Shown one piece after another: positions 13,745-16,883 of a stretch of DNA of 16,883 bases; the stretch's first letter is position 1, and every line of letters begins with the position of its first letter. Position numbers and translations under genes: made by a program. Under the pieces are notes generated by a model. It had not been told where the DNA came from. It was given only the letters and a program-made list of their open reading frames with translations, and did not search any database. This DNA comes from Chlamydiota bacterium (GTDB taxonomy: Bacteria > Chlamydiota > Chlamydiia > Chlamydiales > Rhabdochlamydiaceae), in NCBI GenBank assembly GCA_011065235.1, contig JAAKFB010000006.1, forward strand, positions 1 to 16,883. Direction: 5' to 3'.

Positions 13745-13818
13745 GGGGCAATAGCTCAGTTGGTTAGAGCAACGGACTCATAACCCGTCGGTCCCTGGTT
13801 CAAGTCCAGGTTGCCCCA
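13745..13818 (+). tRNA. tRNA with CAT anticodon (elongator Met, or Ile2 read after lysidine modification)
   Basis: This is a complete 74-nt cloverleaf. The acceptor GGGGCAA/TTGCCCC is perfect, the D arm is normal, the anticodon loop CTCATAA gives CAT, and the T stem CCTGG/CCAGG encloses TTCAAGT. The discriminator is A and CCA is not encoded. In the anticodon stem ACGGA/CCCGT the last pair is A-C, a mismatch at 31-39. The variable and T-arm sequence resembles tRNA-Ile2(CAU) of other bacteria as much as tRNA-Met. Its 3' half is the likely integration site of the island that follows. Confidence 0.9.
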
Positions 13819-13976
13819 TTTCTATAAGCACCTCATTTATCTATGGATAGACCAACTTAAGCTTGCACAAAAACCAAGTTCAAGTTTAAATTTGGCCTCC
13901 ATGGTGCAATGGCGGTGCATTGAAAAACAATCTAGCCAGCGCCATCCAACCAAACCCTTAACCCATAGGTTGGAAC

Positions 13977-15047
13977 AAGGCATCTATTTATAATCGCAAA
14001 AACAAAAACGGCACCACTGTCTGGCGCGCCGTTATCCGCATCAAAGGCTACCCCACAGTCTGCAAATCTTGTGACCGCAAGCAAGAAGCAGAAGACTGGG
14101 CCCAAGAGACCGAACGGCAAATCAAGTTCGGCAAATTCAACTTCGACCAATACAAAAACCTCCACACCTTCGAAGAACTCGTCAACCGCTATATCCAAGA
14201 CAGCATTCTTGATCATCACCGATCTGCCGATGACACCCGTCGTCACCTCAACTATTGGAAGTCCCGACTCGGTTCCTATGCGATCATCCACATCAATACT
14301 GAACTTCTCAGCAAAGAGCGCCAACAACTCTCAGAAACTCCCACCGACAAAGGAACGAAACGCGCAACTGCAACCACCAATCGCTACATGTCCTCACTCT
14401 CTTCCCTTCTCAGCTATGCTTCGACTCACCTCAATTGGCTCAGTGAAAACCCCGCCCTTCGTCTGAAAAAGCTCAAAGAAAACCGAGGGCGAGATCGAGT
14501 CTTATCCGAGGACGAAATCACCCGTCTACTATCTGCTGCTAAAGAGAGTAAATCCCCCTACCTCTACTGCATCATTCTGCTCTCCCTAACAACTGGAGCT
14601 AGACAAGGTGAACTTCTCAACCTCGACTGGAAAGACATCGACTTCGAAAATAAGCTCGCCTTTATCCGAGAGAGCAAAAATGGCCACCCACGAAGTATCG
14701 CACTTTGTCAACCCGTGCTTGAAGAGCTTCACTGCTTCCATCAAAACCGCAATCCCCAGAAACCCTTGGTCTTTGCGAGCAAAACAGTCTTTGGGCGCAT
14801 CGACATTAAGAAAGCATGGCAAAACGCCCTCGCCCGCGCTGGGATCCACAACTGCCGTGCCCATGATATGCGTCACACTTTTTGTACGTATGCCGCAGCT
14901 AAAGGCGCATCCAATCTTCAGTTGGCAACGGCCACGGGCCACCGCACTTTAGCCATGTTAATGCACTATACCCACATGGATGTCCAAGTCACTAAAGAGT
15001 TTAGTAACCAGATCTCAGAACAGATCCTCAAAGGAGAAAAAGTATGA
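13977..15047 (+). CDS. Tyrosine recombinase/phage-type integrase, start codon lost or non-canonical
   Basis: The reading frame is open from just after a TAA at 13959 to 15047 and encodes a complete integrase. The N-terminal arm-binding opening is KASIYNRKNKNGTTVWRAV, a core-binding domain follows, and the catalytic residues (numbered from 13977) are R209 in TGARQGE, H296 and R299 in HDMRHTF, H322 in TGHR and Y331 in HYTH. Where the family has Met before ASIY, this sequence has AAG (13977-13979). No ATG, GTG or TTG is in frame before ATG 14388, which would give only 219 residues lacking the N-terminal domains. ATA 13965 or ATT 13986 are possible rare starts. It is either a pseudogene by start loss or weakly expressed. 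It overlaps the next gene by 4 nt. Confidence 0.85.
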   Translation, partial: KASIYNRKNKNGTTVWRAVIRIKGYPTVCKSCDRKQEAEDWAQETERQIKFGKFNFDQYKNLHTFEELVNRYIQDSILDHHRSADDTRRHLNYWKSRLGSYAIIHINTELLSKERQQLSETPTDKGTKRATATTNRYMSSLSSLLSYASTHLNWLSENPALRLKKLKENRGRDRVLSEDEITRLLSAAKESKSPYLYCIILLSLTTGARQGELLNLDWKDIDFENKLAFIRESKNGHPRSIALCQPVLEELHCFHQNRNPQKPLVFASKTVFGRIDIKKAWQNALARAGIHNCRAHDMRHTFCTYAAAKGASNLQLATATGHRTLAMLMHYTHMDVQVTKEFSNQISEQILKGEKV

Positions 15048-16102
15048 CTCTACAGTATCAGGAAACCGGCCTTGAGCCACAGGTAGAAAACCTTGTTGGA
15101 GAGCTTCGAGGAATGATTGATGAGGCCCGCTCTTCAATCGCTTCTACGATCAATTCGACCCTCACCATGTTGTATTGGCATGTGGGGACTAGAATCCAAA
15201 AGGAAATTTTGAAAGGAGAACGAGCAGAGTATGGTCGTTCAATTGTCGCCACAGTGTCGCGACAATTGACAAACGATTACGGCAAGGGATTCTCGGAGAA
15301 AAGCATCCGTAGAATGATCCAATTTGGGGAAATTTTCTCCGAGGAACCAATTGTCGCAGCGCTGATGCGACAATTGAGTTGGACCCATTTCACCGTGCTA
15401 ATTCCCATTAAAGATACTATCAAAAGAGATTTTTATGCAGAGATGTGTCGAATAGAGAGATGGAATGTCCGGACCCTCCAAAAAAAGATTGATTCAATGC
15501 TGTTTGAGCGCACAGCTCTCTCAAAAAAACCAGTAGAAGTCGCTCGCCATGAGGTAGAGACCTTACGCAAAGAGGATCGTCTCACTCCTGATCTCGTCTT
15601 CCGTGATCCCTATGTCTTAGAGTTCTTAAACCTCAATGATCGTTACCTAGAAAAAGACCTCGAAGATGCGATTATGCGAGAATTGGAGCAATTCCTTCTT
15701 GAGCTAGGAACGGGATTTAGCTTCCTTGCCCGCCAAAAGAGGATCACCATCGACGATGAGAATTTCCATCTTGATCTACTCTTCTTCCACCGTGACCTAA
15801 AACGACTGGTTGCAATAGAACTCAAACTAGGAGATTTCAAACCTGACCACAAGGGGCAAATGGAACTCTACCTACGATGGCTAGACAAACATGAGCGACG
15901 CACTGGAGAAGAGTCTCCTATCGGCCTTATTCTCTGCGCAGGCAAAAAGCAGGAACGTATCGAACTTCTCGAACTTGACCAGTCCGGCATCCATGTTGCA
16001 GAATACCTCACAGTGCTTCCCTCGAAGGAAATTCTTCGAGAGAAGTTGCTTAAAGCCATTGAACATGCTCGTAAACGATTAGATGACTCTTCGGAAAACT
16101 AG
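15044..16102 (+). CDS. YhcG/DUF1016 family PDDEXK nuclease
   Basis: The 352-residue product has the DUF1016 N-terminal domain (about 15-160, with the YGKGFSEKSIRRM segment) and a C-terminal PDDEXK nuclease domain with D244 in HLDLLF, E259-x-K261 in IELKLG and Q272 in KGQMELYL, the expected catalytic set. Family members occur on mobile elements and are suspected to act on DNA; no verified role is claimed here. The start ATG overlaps the integrase stop (ATGA), implying coupled translation. The peptide IVAxxxRQL occurs twice (67-75 and 103-111), and each copy is encoded by a DNA palindrome with the same arms. Confidence 0.92.
   Translation: MTLQYQETGLEPQVENLVGELRGMIDEARSSIASTINSTLTMLYWHVGTRIQKEILKGERAEYGRSIVATVSRQLTNDYGKGFSEKSIRRMIQFGEIFSEEPIVAALMRQLSWTHFTVLIPIKDTIKRDFYAEMCRIERWNVRTLQKKIDSMLFERTALSKKPVEVARHEVETLRKEDRLTPDLVFRDPYVLEFLNLNDRYLEKDLEDAIMRELEQFLLELGTGFSFLARQKRITIDDENFHLDLLFFHRDLKRLVAIELKLGDFKPDHKGQMELYLRWLDKHERRTGEESPIGLILCAGKKQERIELLELDQSGIHVAEYLTVLPSKEILREKLLKAIEHARKRLDDSSEN
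15239..15269 (+). repeat. Inverted repeat 1 within the DUF1016 gene
   Basis: TCAATTGTCGC (15239-15249) and GCGACAATTGA (15259-15269) form a perfect 11-bp inverted repeat with a 9-nt spacer, inside codons for SIVATVSRQLT. The arms are the same as in the repeat at 15348-15376. Confidence 0.85.
15348..15376 (+). repeat. Inverted repeat 2 within the DUF1016 gene
   Basis: CAATTGTCGCA (15348-15358) and TGCGACAATTG (15366-15376) form a perfect 11-bp inverted repeat with a 7-nt spacer, inside codons for PIVAALMRQLS. It lies about 110 nt after the first copy and shares the 10-nt arm. Confidence 0.85.
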
Positions 16103-16115
16103 TAAAAGGAGCGGA

Positions 16116-16464
16116 ATGAAAAAAAAGAACCCCTGATTCATTTGAAGAGCTTGAACATGCTTTGGCATCACTTCTTGAAAGAGTCAAAAATTATTGTATG
16201 AAACATGTGAAAGCAGGACAACCGTCTGGAGTCTGTGCAATAAGCCCTAAAAAAGACTCGATCGGCCCGCCTTCAGAGGAAATCAAGGCTGAGTTAATGA
16301 AACGAGCCACAAAGCATTTTCAGTTGACTTCAGCTGAAGGCTTTTACTTTCAATATTGGACTCCACCACTTTCACCGAAAAGCGAAGCTTACCAAACCTT
16401 ACCTAACCAACTGATTGTTAGTAAGATCATTCTATATCTTTTATTGGAAAACGGATACCCCTAA
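16116..16464 (+). CDS. Small hypothetical protein, frameshifted in an A8 tract
   Basis: I do not recognise the product. ATG 16116 has a GGAG site 4 nt upstream, but as written it reads MKKKNP and stops. If the run of eight A (16119-16126) were seven, the frame would continue as MKKRTPDSFEELEHALASLLERVKN and on to the stop at 16462-16464, about 115 residues with no membrane segment. The uninterrupted part can start at TTG 16162 (100 residues), but that codon has no ribosome-binding site. Either the gene is a recent pseudogene, or slippage on the A-run restores the frame, or the base count is a sequencing error. It lies 13 nt after the DUF1016 gene. Confidence 0.6.
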
Positions 16465-16494
16465 ATGTAAAAATGAATTGCTTTTTTTAGAGAG

Positions 16495-16528
16495 TTGCCA
16501 ATATACTGAGCGCATGATATACTGTGCA
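16495..16528 (+). promoter_or_regulatory. Toxin-antitoxin promoter with direct-repeat operator candidate
   Basis: TTGCCA (16495-16500), a 17-nt spacer and TATACT (16518-16523) form a good promoter, with a start near 16530. The sequence ATATACTGnGCnC occurs twice, at 16501-16512 and 16517-16528, and the second copy covers the -10 box. Spaced repeats over the promoter are typical operators for antitoxin autoregulation. The leader to ATG 16543 is about 12 nt with no Shine-Dalgarno. Confidence 0.6.
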
Positions 16529-16542
16529 CTATGGACTAGTTC

Positions 16543-16851
16543 ATGATAAAGATAACCAAAACGCCCGAATTTGACGAGTGGCTCACAAAACTGCAGATCA
16601 AAGAGCAGGCCCAGGTAGAAGCTCGGCTCTACAGAATAGAAGCTTTTGGACACTTTGGAGATGTAAAGCCTCTGCAGGGTTCTGAATACCCACTGTTTGA
16701 GTTGAGATGGAAGAATGGTTGGCGCGTTTATTTTTACAGGGAAGGAAAAACTAGCATAAGATTGTTATTAGGAGGAAAGAAAAATGACCAAAAAAAAGAC
16801 ATCAAAAAAGCAGGAGTTCTGCTTCGAAGATATGCCTATCTTAAAGAGTAA
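16543..16851 (+). CDS. RelE/ParE-superfamily toxin, HI1419-like addiction module protein
   Basis: The 102-residue product matches the HI1419 / COG3657 group of type II toxins: TPEFDEWLTKL near the start, RLYRIEAFGHFGDVKPL in the middle, then FELRWKNGWRVYFYREG and LLLGGKKNDQKKDIKKA. This group normally precedes its antitoxin gene, as seen here. The relatives are thought to be ribosome-dependent RNases or gyrase inhibitors; which applies here cannot be told. The gene has its own promoter and no clear ribosome-binding site, and overlaps the next gene by 68 nt. ATG 16543 is the first usable start. Confidence 0.9.
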   Translation: MIKITKTPEFDEWLTKLQIKEQAQVEARLYRIEAFGHFGDVKPLQGSEYPLFELRWKNGWRVYFYREGKTSIRLLLGGKKNDQKKDIKKAGVLLRRYAYLKE

Positions 16852-16883
16852 GAAAAAGGCATCTGCAAAGCATAGACCTAGTG
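16784..16883 (+). CDS. Probable antitoxin of the HI1419-like module, N-terminal fragment
   Basis: An open frame from ATG 16784 runs to the window end (33 codons), reading MTKKKTSKKQEFCFEDMPIL and on through a Lys-rich stretch. A GGAGG site lies 8 nt upstream. It begins inside the toxin gene in another frame, the usual toxin-first layout with coupled translation. The visible part is too short and basic to assign a DNA-binding fold, so the antitoxin role comes from context. An A8 run lies near its start (16789-16796). Confidence 0.65.
   Translation, partial: MTKKKTSKKQEFCFEDMPILKSKKKASAKHRPS

Larger units (their letters stand above)
13819..16883 (+). mobile_element. Left part of a tRNA-associated integrated element (island)
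   Basis: A tyrosine recombinase begins about 160 nt after the tRNA 3' end and is followed by a DUF1016 nuclease, a small unknown gene and a toxin-antitoxin pair, all on the same strand. This is the usual content of a tRNA-targeted genomic island. The presumed attachment core is the tRNA 3' half. No second copy of it is found before the window ends, so the right boundary is outside. The 158 nt from 13819 to 13976 hold no gene; they contain a CCAACC/GGTTGG inverted repeat (13946-13951, 13968-13973). Confidence 0.65.

Noticed and set aside
13068..13818. Group I intron in the tRNA gene
   Set aside because: The exon is not split: a full tRNA follows, the break is in the D loop rather than the anticodon loop, and I cannot see the conserved P7 core.
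13811..13993. 60-codon plus-strand reading frame between the tRNA and the integrase
   Set aside because: It begins inside the tRNA 3' end, overlaps the real integrase frame and has no recognisable content.
14388..15047. Short integrase starting at ATG 14388 as the real gene
   Set aside because: It would lack the arm-binding and core-binding domains that are clearly encoded upstream in the same frame.

Overview
The window looks like the chromosome of a Chlamydiales bacterium, probably one of the larger-genome environmental lineages. The first reason is the order infA - tRNA-Thr - tuf - tRNA-Trp - secE - nusG, which is the chlamydial arrangement. The second is a block holding a HEAT-repeat protein, a HIT protein, a MYG1-family hydrolase and a roughly 700-residue protein with a LOG-like C-terminus, which I recall as syntenic with the CT384-CT387 block of Chlamydia trachomatis. 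The third is a set of tandem two-membrane-segment proteins resembling chlamydial inclusion membrane proteins. The assignment is inferred from content and order; no database was searched.

Region 1 (1-2108, minus strand) is the translation and secretion operon, running from infA to the first 19 codons of nusG, with two tRNA genes between the coding regions. A divergent sigma70-type promoter pair at 2135-2201 separates it from sufE, which appears to have a nearly leaderless mRNA. Region 2 (2668-5481, plus) holds three paralogous bilobed-hydrophobic proteins. The last two are a recent duplication that carries an almost identical 48-nt leader. Region 3 (5487-8414, minus) is a compact run MYG1 - HIT - exported HEAT-repeat protein; the last gene seems to begin inside the end of the HIT gene at a non-canonical codon. 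Region 4 (8497-12968) holds the LOG-domain protein and an orphan all-helical protein on the plus strand. A DUF1207-type outer-membrane barrel gene converges on them and overlaps the orphan gene by 16 nt.

Region 5 (13022-13818) is the most unusual. A good promoter is followed by three tandem copies of a structured element. Each copy begins with the first 19 nt of a tRNA gene, and the last is followed by the intact tRNA(CAT) gene. Two copies are exactly 172 nt long. The third carries an extra palindromic insert of about 156 nt. The stems differ between copies by compensatory changes, so the folded form seems to be conserved.

Region 6 (13819-16883 and beyond) looks like the left end of an integrated element placed just downstream of that tRNA. 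It holds a tyrosine recombinase that has lost its start codon, an overlapping YhcG/DUF1016 PDDEXK nuclease whose gene contains two copies of one DNA palindrome, a small unknown gene shifted out of frame in an A8 tract, and a RelE/HI1419-type toxin overlapping a probable antitoxin cut by the window edge. Several of these genes are damaged at the start, which suggests an ageing island. Its right attachment site lies outside the window.
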